Shown piece after piece: positions 11,280-21,980 of a stretch of 64,000 nucleotides of DNA. Numbering within the stretch: position 1 is the stretch's first letter; each line of letters begins with the position of its first letter. A program made the translations under genes and the position numbers. The stretch is from Myxocyprinus asiaticus (taxonomy: Eukaryota > Chordata > Actinopteri > Cypriniformes > Catostomidae), in NCBI RefSeq assembly GCF_019703515.2, contig NC_059385.1, positions 30,794,001 to 30,858,000 on the forward strand, given 5' to 3'. The notes below the pieces were generated by a model, which worked only from the letters and a program-made list of their open reading frames with translations, made no database searches and was not told the origin of the DNA.

Positions 11280-12516
11280 AGGGCCCTATTTTAAGAGTGC
11301 TAAGCGCACCACTATGCCGTAAGTCATAAGCGCAATGTCAATGGCCATGTCCATGAAGTTTTGGTATTTTCGTGCAATCATGTGCTAGGTACACGTGGGT
11401 TTGGTGAAATCACATGTGCAATGCGCTAATGGGCTGGGTCAAGTGCAATGTAATTCAGTGTTTTTTCTCCGGTTATTGCAGCGTCTGCATCCTATTATAT
11501 AGTCCATTCCCTCAAGTTCCAGCGATATAAACAAATACAGCATATTCATAAGAAGTTGGTAATGTAAATGGACTGTATACAATTAATTAGAAGAATAGAA
11601 ATATGGACACGCTCCTTTCATATGCTTAGAAAATGTTCTTCTCATCAGGATTTGGATGTACACACTGTTAAATTATAGGGAATGTAAGTATTATTAATAA
11701 TTTTCATCTGCTGACACATAAATCATGGCTAGTATTTATAGTGATTGTATCGGCATGCACTTCACTTCTACCGGTCAATTTAGATTTTGAACAATTCAAT
11801 TCATTTATTGAAACACAAAAAAATTTAACCAAAAATATTTCTAAATTCAAATTACACTTCAAACGAAACAAAAATATAATCAAAATAATGAAATGGTGGA
11901 AAAAAAATCATTTACCAAATCCAAACATTTAATCCTCTCCAACTTCTTTCACTGGCATTTTTTGCAGTAACTTAAAAATCACTCAACGACAACAAGTGGA
12001 AAAATGCCAATGCAAATTAGATCATACATACAATTGTAAATATAAACATAATAATAATAAATTAAAAATAAACCATGACCTATAGATAGTTTAACATAAA
12101 TAAATTTTTGTAAACTTTACAACTCTGATCATCAGGGACATAATTTGAAGTTCCTCTATATTTTCAGAATTTGAACATGAACTTTATTACCAACTGCTGG
12201 TGGAATCTCCAAACTGTAAATGCAGAAACTGAGTTTGGACTTTGCGCTGAAAACAAAGGTGGTATTAAAATGTCTTAGCGCAATGACCTGTTTCTCAGGA
12301 AAATAGCAAATTGCGCTTTGCACCTTTTCATTAACATACAATAGCCCACAGTTTGCGCTCATACACCCACAGATAGCGCTAATACTCCCACCCACACCCA
12401 CATGCACTTTGCGAAAATTGCACTTAGAATTAGCGCGCCCACGAAAAGTGGATAAGATGCAGCGTACGGTTGTTGCATGTAGCGCTGCGCTTTGTGCACT
12501 CATGAAAATAGAGCCC
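11280..12516. mobile_element. Non-autonomous DNA transposon, copy 2, inverted to copy 1
   Basis: The left end reads AGGGCCCTATTTTAAGAGTGC and the right end CATGAAAATAGAGCCC, the inverse of copy 1 at 6579-7373. Shared internal blocks appear in reverse order, for example the AATGGACTGTATACAATTAA block near 11568 and the ACTTTATTACCAACTGCTGG block near 12180. It is about 440 bases longer than copy 1, the extra sequence lying mostly between 11640 and 12150. I see no transposase. Confidence 0.65.
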
Positions 12517-13101
12517 GTAGACTCCAATCATATCAATAGCCTAACAAAAGGAGTGCGTCACCTCATGGGGGCCACCATGTTAAGATCACATAACCAGCTA
12601 TACACTACTCCATTTTATCCCACTATCCCACATATTATCAGACACTTTCACTCACAGATTAAATTAATCATGGCTGACTGTGAATAATGCATTTCTGCAA
12701 TGGTATCATAACCTAAATGCATGATGCTGCATCCACACCACTAGGTTTCAGTGTAAAGTCCAAGTTGACTGGCATTTCAGCCACCACAACATGAAAAATT
12801 ACTGAGTGCACCTTTAAAATCATAATGAATAAATAAAAAGTTTTGTACAGGGTACAGTTTTGTAGTTCACATATGTTTTGCTAAAGACCAGCCCCTTCTT
12901 CTGCTTGCTGTTTGAGTTATAAAACCTTATACCAAAAGAACCAGACAATCGGTGGAAATCAGGTCAGAAAAGAGTGAGAAGAGTGAGAACTTCTCTCGTC
13001 ACAGAGGTGGAGGTGCTGTTAGTAACAGGGTGAGGTTTGTTTTTAAGGAAGGCAGAGCCCTGGGAAATGTGCTCCAGGAAAGAGAAGCTGCGCCAAAAAG
13101 G
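12517..13101 (-). other. palm2: Downstream flank and probable 3' UTR of palm2
   Basis: This is the sequence directly after the palm2 stop codon on the minus strand. The 150 bases nearest the gene (about 12950-13101) are G/A-rich and not repetitive, as expected for 3' UTR. I could not identify a confident AATAAA signal on the minus strand, so the transcript end is not placed. No AKAP2-like coding sequence is seen downstream, although PALM2 and AKAP2 are joined in mammals. Confidence 0.45.
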
Positions 13102-13838
13102 TCACATGACAGCACAGCACTTGCAGCGTTTTTTCTTTTCAATACCTGTAGGCGGTAGGTCTTTTGTCGAGCTTTCATCTTTTCCCTCTGAAGAAACTTC
13201 AGTGGTATCGGACAGAGGTCGCCCCGACACAAGATCTGCAGCGTTGCCATCAATGGTGGAGATATCAGTGACAGTCTTCTCTCGAAGAGATTTTTCATCA
13301 TCCTCGTCAATAAGGACAATCTCAGCCTTGATGGTGCCATCAAATCCAAGGAGCTTCTTGGTCTCCTCCTCATCTTCTATGCTGTGATAGCCCATGAAAA
13401 TCATGGTCACTGGTTTCTCGGCTGATGCCTGTGGAGTCTCGGTCACCTCCCCTTGGTAGCTTTGCAGGGCTCTACTGGGGATTTGTTTCTTGTCTTGCTT
13501 GGCCTCCTTGTGCACCATCTGCTCCTTAGAACTCAACTGTCCTCCCATTGTTTGTGGCTCAGCTGGTGTGACAGTTACCCTGGTCCCATCACCTCGCTGG
13601 TGGGTCTGGCCAACTTGTTCCATCAGTTCGTCAACCTCACTGGAACTCCAAACATGCATTCCATTCTCCATCATAGTAGATCCCCCAGAACGCACCTCGT
13701 AGATTACTTTTCGACCGTCATCGTAGATTTTGATGCCCCGGTGGTGGGCTTCCTGCGGACTGACTGCTGAGGCAGAGAGGATCTTGGTGGTACCGGTCTT
13801 CTGGTCCTTTTCGACATTGATCTCCATGGCGTATAATG
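13102..13838 (-). CDS. palm2: palm2 last coding exon (paralemmin-2 C-terminal region)
   Basis: Paralemmin-2 is a lipid-anchored protein of the inner plasma membrane, linked in the family to membrane dynamics and cell shape. This exon encodes 245 residues up to the stop codon at 13102-13104. It opens with the paralemmin core (A-L-Y-A-M-E-I-N-V-E-K-D), continues through a conserved I-Y-D-D-G-R-K-V-I-Y-E-V segment and the family signature PVTMIFMGYHSIEDEEETKK, and ends in K-C-K-C-C-A-V-M. The last four residues form a CaaX prenylation box, with neighbouring cysteines that are palmitoylated in relatives. The segment EKSLREKTVTDISTIDGNAA is close to mammalian PALM2 and distinguishes it from PALM1, PALM3 and palmdelphin. 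The acceptor is a pyrimidine-rich tract ending CCCCCAAG at 13839, and the phase fits the upstream exon. The ATG at 13827 is internal, not the start of the gene. Confidence 0.95.
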
Positions 13839-15322
13839 CTTGGGGGAGAGTGCAGATGATTGTGGGTTAATTGTCAAATCACTGTGGACTATCAAGCTTT
13901 ACTGAAATGTGGCATGCTTGTTATTAATGATAGTTATTTAGTAATCACTGTGTGCATAAAATACTCATTCATTGTCATAAATAAGCATTATAGTCAGAGC
14001 CAAAATCAAATTCAACCTACCCTTTTGCACTGTTATTATGCTGTTGCCAGTAACCACTGTATACTGATGTAAGCTTAGTTGATGAGAAGTTCCTGATTTA
14101 AGCTATTACTCTTGCACTCATTTATGGAAATGCACTGTTACTCTTAAATTATTCTTGAGAAATTACAATCTTTGTTAAACACTTTCACTGAAAAGGAAAC
14201 TGCTGGCAAAATATAAAACACCCAAACCTAATAGAGCTAACTTGATTGATCTAAACCAGTGGTTCCCAACTGGTTTTGCTTCAGGACCCAGATTTAACAT
14301 TGGACATCAAGAGGCAACAAAACATAGTACCAAAAGTTTTTATCATACAAAATTGAATTTCTATTGTTTCATGCTCTCAACAGCTAATAATTCACTGCAC
14401 AAAACTTTGTGGCTGGACCATGTCTTTGTTGCAAAGTGAATTCATTCAGTATAGTCTGGGACATGTTTCTTTTAACTAGCATAGTTTTAGTTGTGGTTTT
14501 CAAAGATGAGGCATGACAGCTGTCCATGTTAGCATATGCCTAATTTGACTATCTTCTACCAAATGACAGATGAATTTGCTAAATTTGAGTTTGACTGGAC
14601 GCATGGCCTTTGACATCAACAACAAAGGATATGGGAAGTGTTTTCTCCTGCATTTTAAACCTTGATAAGACTATTTATTTTGCTTTATTATGTATGCATG
14701 ATTATATGATTAATTGCATTTTACTTGTTAATATTTGCATTTTGTATTGCCTTTTTCCTGCTGTCTGCAACTCTATACAAACAGAGTTGCAACCTATTTT
14801 TGGGTTGTGACCCACTAGTTGAGAACCACTACACTAAACCATTGATGTAAATAAATGAAGTACTAATGCTTAGACTTTTTTAATTTTTTAGGATGGGTTC
14901 TACAGCACTTTTGTCATTTATAATACATTTCCCTCCAGCTGATGGAGCAAGACATGAACTAGATATGCAATACCATACATTATAAATATTCAACATAGAA
15001 CTGTCTTCACATCACATGTCCATTGTACGCTGTGCTCCTCTGAACTTGTCATAAGCACATGCTCAATAAAGGCAGGTGCCACAGTTGTTCGAATGTCTCC
15101 CCCATTTATCCAGTTTAAACCTTTGATATGTTTTTGAAACTAATAACCAGTTACACTGCTGAATATAGATTGCAAAAAATGTCAGCCTATCCATGTGCTC
15201 TCACAACCACACTGTGTTGAGTAATTGCACCATCTGGAATCTACATTACCATGCCCACTTTTGGCCTTGCCCCAAACCCGTGACCAACCCAAGCCCCTCC
15301 CATGTACCCTAGAAGCACCTAC
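13839..15322 (-). other. palm2: palm2 intron before the last coding exon
   Basis: The intron begins GTAGGT (minus strand, next to 15322) and ends AG at 13839-13840. Besides a short hAT-type element at 14257-14831 it holds AT-rich sequence without further signals. Confidence 0.85.
14257..14831. mobile_element. Non-autonomous hAT-type element
   Basis: The ends are CAGTGGTTCCCAACTGG and, inverted, TAGTTGAGAACCACTA. An imperfect 8-base target duplication is visible, ATCTAAAC on the left and CACTAAAC on the right. The inside contains GGACCCAGAT and TTGGGTTGTGACCCACTAG, typical of this abundant vertebrate short-element type. No transposase is present. Confidence 0.8.
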
Positions 15323-15424
15323 CAGATTTTCTTGGGTGTTGTTGATCCACTGAAGCTGAGACAGGAGTTTGGGAGTTGAATTCTGGGAGGTTTGGGATCT
15401 GCGAGTTGTTGTAATTCACTGCAT
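15323..15424 (-). CDS. palm2: palm2 internal coding exon (linker region)
   Basis: This 102-nt exon encodes 34 residues that begin, after the split aspartate codon, with A-V-N-Y-N-N-S-Q-I-P-N-L-P. This matches the D-A-V-N-Y...S-Q-L-P-D-L-P linker of mammalian paralemmin-2. The acceptor is GGACAG at 15425-15430 and the donor GTAGGT at 15317-15322, and both junctions are phase 1. The second half is rich in S, P and Q and appears poorly conserved, as expected for a disordered linker. Confidence 0.9.
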
Positions 15425-15977
15425 CTGTCCAGTGGAGAGCAGAAGAGAAACTAAAACTAGATTCCTGTGTTCCAAAGCCCACCAAGTTTACGCCCTCCCC
15501 TTCTGATCTGATTTACTGAACTAAGTTTCTCTTTTGCCCTTTTTTTCCATGAAGCAGCTCATTGCTTAGACAGCAAAAGCAGTGCAAGTGAATTAGAGCA
15601 AAACAATGGTGGCGTTGGGTTAGAGGGATTCCCTGTGAATAGGTGGATCATGGTAAACAAAGTGCAGAGTCATTGCCGTGTGTGTGGAGTTCAATAGTCT
15701 AGCTGAGGCAAGAGGGATATGGTCCAAGAGGCTAATGTGTGGCTAGGAGGGACCCCTCTGTCCAACAAAAGGATTTGGGCAGAGGGCATGTGTGTTTAGA
15801 GACTATTTAGCCCTATGCTTGTACCTTTGGATGGGAGATACCTTGGTTAGATGTCAAAGTAACACACAACGGCTTATACAGATGCCTATGAACTTGGCCT
15901 GAAATGTGGTATTTTCAGATTGCTCTAGATTATACAGAACAAAAGATTTAAAATACTAATACATATGACTTCCTTAC
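15425..15977 (-). other. palm2: palm2 intron
   Basis: It starts GTAAGG at the microexon and ends CAG before 15424. It is unique-looking sequence with no repeat recognised. Confidence 0.8.
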
Positions 15978-15999
15978 CTCCATCTTGACTCTGAAGACT
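15978..15999 (-). CDS. palm2: palm2 microexon, 22 nt
   Basis: Between an acceptor (CCGCAG, 16000-16005) and a donor (GTAAGG, 15972-15977) lie only 22 bases, encoding S-L-Q-S-Q-D-G plus the first base of the next codon. The reading joins D-L-Q-K from the upstream exon to D-A-V-N-Y in the downstream exon without a break. This mirrors the short stretch between the coiled coil and the DAVNY segment in mammalian paralemmin-2. Skipping it would shift the frame, so it should be constitutive unless another exon compensates. Confidence 0.8.
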
Positions 16000-16655
16000 C
16001 TGCGGATAGAAAAAAATTAGAAGTGTCATGTTTATACAAGATGACGTTACTGTTGTATTATTGCAACATTCATGTACACACTTCTACTGTATAAATGTAT
16101 CATGGGAGGAATTCACAAAGAATAAATTGTGCTGATAGCATTTTTTATTTGCACACACTCTCTGTGTTGTTTTAAAACCCAATTCGCTGAATGAAATGCA
16201 AATTTCGTATCTTGCCATCAGGTACTTAGTGCTAGATTGTAGAGGATGCTGGAGACTACCACAATCTGTAGAATCAGTTCTACAAAATGCAGAAAGTGCA
16301 CTCAGCCAAACTGTATGTCTTGATAAAGGACAAGATATAATATTTTCTCCTTCATTAGATCATTTGATTAGTTACTCTCATGATCGCAAATTTTTTTTAG
16401 GCCTACACATGTCCATGTGCCATGACATTAACTGCACCAACCAAATAGCTCTGACTTTTGAAAATGAGGTGAAATCTATAATAATTTAGCATAGAATTTG
16501 ATTAGAAAGGAGGTGTTTGTGCAGAAATACCGTTTGCAAAAGTTGCATGACTGTTTAGTGAATTTGCCCCAGAATGTTTCATAAAATGTTGTATTTCTCT
16601 GTTTCTCTGAATTACTGTATTAATGTTCTGAACTTTGTTTGTGTTCAGCACTCAC
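16000..16655 (-). other. palm2: palm2 intron
   Basis: It begins GTGAGT at 16650-16655 and ends CCGCAG at 16000. I see no repeat in it. A 97-codon plus-strand frame at 16196-16489 has no motif and looks accidental. Confidence 0.8.
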
Positions 16656-16770
16656 CTTCTGTAGATCTTCAATAGATCTCTCTGTTTCCCGCAATCTCTC
16701 TTGGAGAACCTGCTCTTTAGCTGAAATCTGGGATTCTTTGTTCTCCAAAACACAGATTTCTGATTCAAGT
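16656..16770 (-). CDS. palm2: palm2 coding exon (coiled-coil end)
   Basis: The exon has 115 nt. After completing a split arginine codon it reads L-E-S-E-I-C-V-L-E-N-K-E-S-Q-I-S-A-K-E-Q and ends in the segment E-D-L-Q-K. It is strongly charged, with heptad spacing of leucines, as in the paralemmin N-terminal coiled coil. The E-S-Q-I-S-A-K-E-Q segment is shared with mammalian PALM2; palmdelphin is next closest. The acceptor is TTTTTGTAG at 16771-16779 and the donor GTGAGT at 16650-16655. Phases are 2 in and 0 out. Confidence 0.93.
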
Positions 16771-17641
16771 CTACAAAAACACAATAAATAATTGCATGAA
16801 ACGATTTCACATAAAATTCTAAATAAATTCAGGAGAAATGCAGAGAATGTTTGCCAACTGATATGTTTTAAAGCGGTAAAAATAAATATGTCCATTAGTA
16901 AAGCTTTTGTAAAGAAGAAGTCAAGCTTTACCTTTAAATTACAGATTTACTGAACTATTGATGAAAGGATCTTTATTTGGCAGTTTATATTGTTCAAAAC
17001 AATATAACTAAAATGAAATACATAATGAAATATTAAACTAAGTTTCTTGTTTAATATCTGTTAACTCATTCTACTTGCTGTGTTTTTTCGCTGTACAGAC
17101 ATGCCGCCCATTGAGTAAAATTATTGCATGGAATATGTGTGATACACACATTGTGGAAATGAATGAGACATATACCTTTAGTGCCAATTAACCCATGCAT
17201 ATTCTACTGTCCCAGCAGACTTCATTCTCACTCATTCTGAATACTGGCAGCCAATGAGGAAGCGGCTCTGCCTCCGCCCATGAGAACTTCCTGCTATTGT
17301 TTGGATCACTGAGGTTACGTGGTCTGGAATAACAAAAGACAAGGAACCTTCCCACGATTCCTGCCTAACATTCCCTCTACATAGACACACACTATCTATG
17401 TATATAAAAAAAAAATGACTGATGGATGGATTTCAAACTTCTCCTTTTGTCCACAGAAGAAAGTTTTATGGGGGAAGGTTAACATGAGGATTTGTAAATT
17501 CCTCATCAATTGACAACAAGTAAAAATGGCATTTTTTAATTTTATAATTGCACTGAGGATTTGATTCCGGCAGAATGTATTTATACTGTATTTAAGCCTA
17601 GTATTTGAACCATAGAGAATAATTAGCTGGAGGGGACTCAG

Positions 17642-17643
<2 letters not shown>

Positions 17644-17678
<35 letters not shown>
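17644..17678. repeat. (CA)n microsatellite
   Basis: About 17 uninterrupted CA units. Confidence 0.95.
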
Positions 17679-17879
17679 GGGCTGTTTCCAGGCTCTCAGG
17701 ATGAGGTGGAGGCCAATAGAGAGGAAACACACCAGCAACAAATAACAGCAGCTGACAACTGAGAAACAGAGAAAGTGATGTCACACGTATCAGACACGTG
17801 AACAATAACACACACACTCCATGTATTAGGCCTACTGGCAATTCATTGCCATTCCGAGAGTCTGCTGTTTTTAAAGGTC

Positions 17880-18450
17880 AACCACCAGTCAAATGTTTGT
17901 AAACACTTGACTGAATTTAGTTTTTCATGATCTTAACAATTTTTCTTATACATTATTATTATTTTAAAGGGATAGTTCACCCAAAATGTCTCTCATCATT
18001 TACTTACCCTCATGCCATCTCAGATGTGTATGACTTTCTTTCTTCATGCAGAACACAAATGAAGATTTTTAGAATGTCTCAGCTCTGTTGGTCCATACAA
18101 TGCATGTGAATGGTGACCAAAATTTTGAAGCTCCAATCTATGTCTTCAGAAGTGATATGATAGGTGTGGGTGATTGAGATCAATAATAAGTCCTTTTTTG
18201 ACTATAAATCTAAGAACTCCAGCAACAATGTTTAGAAAGCATCTCTGGCTACACCTCATGAAGCTGGTTGATAGAATGAACATAGTTTGTGGAGCTGTAA
18301 TCTAGACATATAGTAACCACTTTGAAGAAGCTCAAATATAATTGTTTTCTGATTTAACATTTTTGGTCACTATATAATTCTCATACTTATATTTGTGTTC
18401 TTTCATAGTTTTTTGGTGACTTCTCTATCATTATAATATGGGAAAAATAG
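17880..18450. mobile_element. Tc1-type short element, split by an ANGEL-like insertion
   Basis: The left part (17880-17962) matches the start of the elements at 19604 and 36770, with CCAGTCAAATGTTTGTAAACACTTGACTGA. The right part (about 18231-18450) matches their later portion, including the AAAGCATCTCTGGCTACACC block. The TTAA-bounded ANGEL-like sequence sits between. This is the most diverged of the three copies and therefore probably the oldest. Confidence 0.6.
17964..18230. mobile_element. ANGEL-like element, truncated
   Basis: It starts TTAAAGGGATAGTTCACCC, the left end of a TTAA-target short element very common in cyprinids, and continues with CTCATGCCATCTCAGATGTG and GAAGCTCCAA. The right inverted end is missing. 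It lies inside the preceding Tc1-type element. Confidence 0.7.
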
Positions 18451-18858
18451 TCTTAACATTTGCTAAATCTCAGAATAGGTTTATCTATTTAATTATGTGC
18501 ATCATCCTTTGTAGACTCTTAGTATGTCTGGATTTACTGAATTGTTTTCCTTATTATTGTCCTTGTACTGTATAGGAAGGTCTACTGCTAAAGGTTTGGC
18601 ACTGAATGACTGTGGATTATAGCCACAGGGACACTGCAAATTCTATGACAGATCATTCTGTAAATAGTGACAACAATAAACCCATGACTAAAATAAGAAA
18701 ACGAAAGAAAGGGAATATGACTCTGATTACAGAACTACAGACAGGAAACAGTAGGGTGCAGCAGGAGGCTGGTTATTACATAGAGTCAGAGACACAATTC
18801 TCCAAGGCCATCTAGTGGTAGAATCATGTCATAGCAAGGGTCAATATCATCAATGGTT
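18451..18858. other. Intron sequence, nothing recognised
   Basis: No exon or classifiable repeat. A 69-codon frame at 18606-18815 shows no motif. Confidence 0.5.
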
Positions 18859-19541
18859 AAAGGAATAGTTCACACAAAAATTAAAATTATCTCAACATTT
18901 ACTCACCCTCATGCCATCCCAAATGTGTATGACTATCTTTCTTGTGCAGAATACAAATGAAGATTTTTAGTAGAATATTTCAGCTCTGTAGGTCCATACA
19001 AGGTCCAAAACTTTGAAGCTCCAAAAAGCGCATAAAGGCAGCATAAAAGTCATCCATATGAATCCAGTGGTTAAATCCATATCTTCAGAAGCGATATGAT
19101 AGTTGTAGGTGAGAGACAGATCAATATTTAAGTATACTACAAATTCTCCTCTCTACCCAGTAGGTGGTGATATGAATGAAGAATGTGAATCACCAAAAAC
19201 AAAAGAAGAAGAATCTTAAAGTGAAAGTAAAGATTTATTGTAAAGAAATGACTTAAATATTGATCTGCTTCTCACCCACACCTATTATATCGCTTCTAAA
19301 GACATGGATTAAACTACTGGAGTCTTATGGATTACATTTATGCTGCCTTCATGTGCTTTTTCTAGCTTCAACATTTTGGTCACCATTCCCTTGCACTATA
19401 TGGACCTACGGAGTTGATATATTCTTCTACAAATCTTTGTTTATGTTCTGCAGAAGAAAGAAAGTCATACAGATCTGGGATGGCATGAAAGTGAGTAAGT
19501 GATAAGAGAATTTTCATGTTTGGCTGAACTATTCCTTTGAG
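18859..19541. mobile_element. ANGEL-like element, both ends present
   Basis: The inverted ends are TTAAAGGAATAGTTCAC on the left and, on the right, GAACTATTCCTTTGA, in which the final TTAA is altered. The arms are long and inverted: the phrases near 18935 (ATGACTATCTTTCTTG) and 19455 (AAGAAAGTCATAC) are complements. No transposase remains. Confidence 0.75.
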
Positions 19542-19603
19542 GGCAAAACACGCTCAGAATGAAATACTACTAGCATACTACTTACTGAATACTCTGCTCT
19601 ATA

Positions 19604-20086
19604 TACACTACTGGTCAAAACTTTTGAAACACTTGACTGAATTGTTTCTCATGATCTTAAAAATCTTTTGATCTGAAGGCGTATGCTTAATGAATGTTGT
19701 AAACAAAATATAATTGTGCCACCATATTAATTTATTTAATTATAAAACTAAAATTTAATAAAATAAAAAAATATGTTTTTGAAATTGATGACTTATAACC
19801 AAATAAGTGACTTGATGACCAAATAATAAAGCAGCCAATAAGTGCCCAACACAGATGGGAATACTGTTTAAAAAGCATCCCAGGGTGATACCTCAAGAAG
19901 TTGGATGAGAAAATGTCAAGAGTACATGTCTGCAAAATCTAGGCAAAGGGTGACTACTTTGAAGATGCTAAAATATAACACAGTTTTGATTTATTTTGGA
20001 TTTTGTTTAGTCACAACATAATTCCCATAGTTCCATTTATGTTATTCCATAGTTTTGATGACTTTACTATTATTCTAAAATGTGAA

Positions 20087-20125
<39 letters not shown>

Positions 20126-20168
20126 AAATAAAGAATGAGTGTGTTTCAAAACTTTTGGCCAGTGGTAT
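19604..20168. mobile_element. Tc1-type short element (copy 1)
   Basis: The terminal repeats TACACTACTGGTCAAAACTTTTG and CAAAACTTTTGGCCAGTGGTA are inverted. The body contains the AAAAAGCATCCCAGGGTGAT block shared with 36770-37314. An (AAAT)n run near the right end is an internal expansion. Confidence 0.75.
20085..20126. repeat. (AAAT)n microsatellite
   Basis: About ten tetranucleotide units inside the Tc1-type element; the related copy at 36770-37314 lacks this expansion. Confidence 0.9.
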
Positions 20169-21138
20169 ACTTTATATCCATACAATTTATTTATTTTTAT
20201 TATGTGAAACAAAATGATAAATGTTCCAGTAAAATGCTACATTGTTGTCAAAAGACATCATAACATGCATATTTAATTTGTCAAGTGGCATCCAGTAATC
20301 TTGGAAAATAATTATAATTTTGCATTTTTAATCCAATTTTTCAGGGCAAATTTTTGCAGTCTGATCAAAAAAATTAGTCAAGAAAGAGTTAAAAATCACA
20401 ACTGATATTACTTCTGGTTCATTCATCACACTGGTAATGGAAGATTAGGGTTAGGGCTAGAGTCAAAAGTATTGCTTTGTGGAATATAGGATTCCTTTTA
20501 GAATATTTTCACACTGTGCATAGTATACATACAGTATACTGCAGAAATAGTAAGAGTATGCTATTCCAAAGACAGCAAAACATTAAATGCATTCAGACAG
20601 ACACATATATTCTTAATTATAGCCTATAATATCATTCATCATCATCATTAAAAATCATATATATTGTTTTGCTTAATATATCCACTTCTGCCAAAAATAC
20701 AGTATATCCAACATTCAATGAGACAGGCCTATGTTTGAGAGCTGTAAGTTATTAGTTCATGCAGGAGGACTATTCTGTTCATTTATTTGTCACAAAACAT
20801 CAACGACATACTCTGTCTGGGTGTGTTTATATATTTATGACAGATTCCAAATCCTGCATCACACTTGTGCCCAATGCTTCAACAGAACAGACGCAACTAG
20901 CATGAAATAGTCACAGACTTTTATTTTGTCACAGCTTTGTGAATTTATGAAAACAAGAAACAAGATATATGTCATACAAAAGCATCAACTGTGAGTGGAA
21001 CATTTCTGTGTGGTCTAATTGAGTATGCACACAAGGTTTTCATTGATTTGAACACTAGGCTTGCCACTTTATATTTTCTGTAATAACTTCTAATATACTA
21101 CTTCCATGTGCAAATAATGAAAATAACAGTTTTCGCAC
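20169..21138. other. Intron sequence, nothing recognised
   Basis: AT-rich; no exon, RNA gene or clear repeat seen. Confidence 0.5.
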
Positions 21139-21146
21139 TTTAGCAT

Positions 21147-21972
21147 TAGGGATGGGCGATACCACTTATTTTCTTTTCGATCCGATACAAATCATTTCAA
21201 GTCCACTATAATCGATATCGATACCAATACCGATACTTCTATTAAACTGATTTTTTTGTGATTTCTTGGGATAAAATGAGTAAATTAAAATATTCTTTTT
21301 AGTCATAATTCAAATCATTAATTATTATTATTTTTGTTTTTACATTTGTGTGCCTAAACAGAAAATTATTAGACTTCTGTTTTGTTTACCCCTACAAAAA
21401 TTAACCATGGCTTCACTACAGTAACTATGGTTTAACCATAGTATTTAGTTAATCCATAGTTACCACACAATTAACCATGGTTACTACTACAATATTACTG
21501 TAGTAAAACCATGGTTAACTATTTTCTTTCATTATTTATTAACAACAGTTACCCACAAACTCATTATAAGAAATGTCACCTTTAGATACGTTATTATTTT
21601 AGCGTGAATTTACTCCAGAAGCTGTTTCTCTGATTTTTTATCATTACCTCTACAAAGCATTGATTTGTTTGAACGAGCCTTGTGATGGTGCAAGCGCTTG
21701 TCTGCTTGTGTCTTTCAGCATTCATGCATGTTAAGATGAGCGGAAGAAGAAATTAGTTCCCATCCTGCACAAATATTTGCTAATATAGCCTAATCCTTTT
21801 TATTTCACTTTGAAGCTCTTTGAAGATTGTTGTTCTTGTTCATGGTAACCAAATAATATCCCTAGTTTAATTAGTTTTTTTACAATCGCTATTTTTGTGT
21901 GAGGATCGATATTTTTGATACAACATCAGTATCGGAAGTATCGATACTTTAGGATCGATCCGCCCATCCCTA
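21147..21972. mobile_element. Non-autonomous hAT element with perfect target duplication
   Basis: The inverted ends are TAGGGATGGGCGATAC and, on the right, GATCCGCCCATCCCTA. Both are followed inward by ATCGATACCG-type words. The 8-base host sequence TTTAGCAT flanks it exactly on both sides (21139-21146 and 21973-21980), which is the hAT signature. The inside holds a palindromic CCATGGTTA/TAACCATGG cluster at about 21405-21510 and no transposase frame. Confidence 0.9.
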
Positions 21973-21980
21973 TTTAGCAT

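Noticed and set aside
13037..13387. 116-codon plus-strand frame overlapping palm2
   Set aside because: Shadow of the palm2 last exon, which has clear family similarity on the minus strand.
17262..17330. Possible first coding exon of palm2 (minus-strand ATG in a GGAGGCAGAGCC context)
   Set aside because: It lies downstream of two palm2 exons and its translation lacks the A-E-A-E-L start expected for paralemmin-2.
18606..18815. 69-codon frame in the long palm2 intron
   Set aside because: No similarity or splice signals consistent with the palm2 phases.
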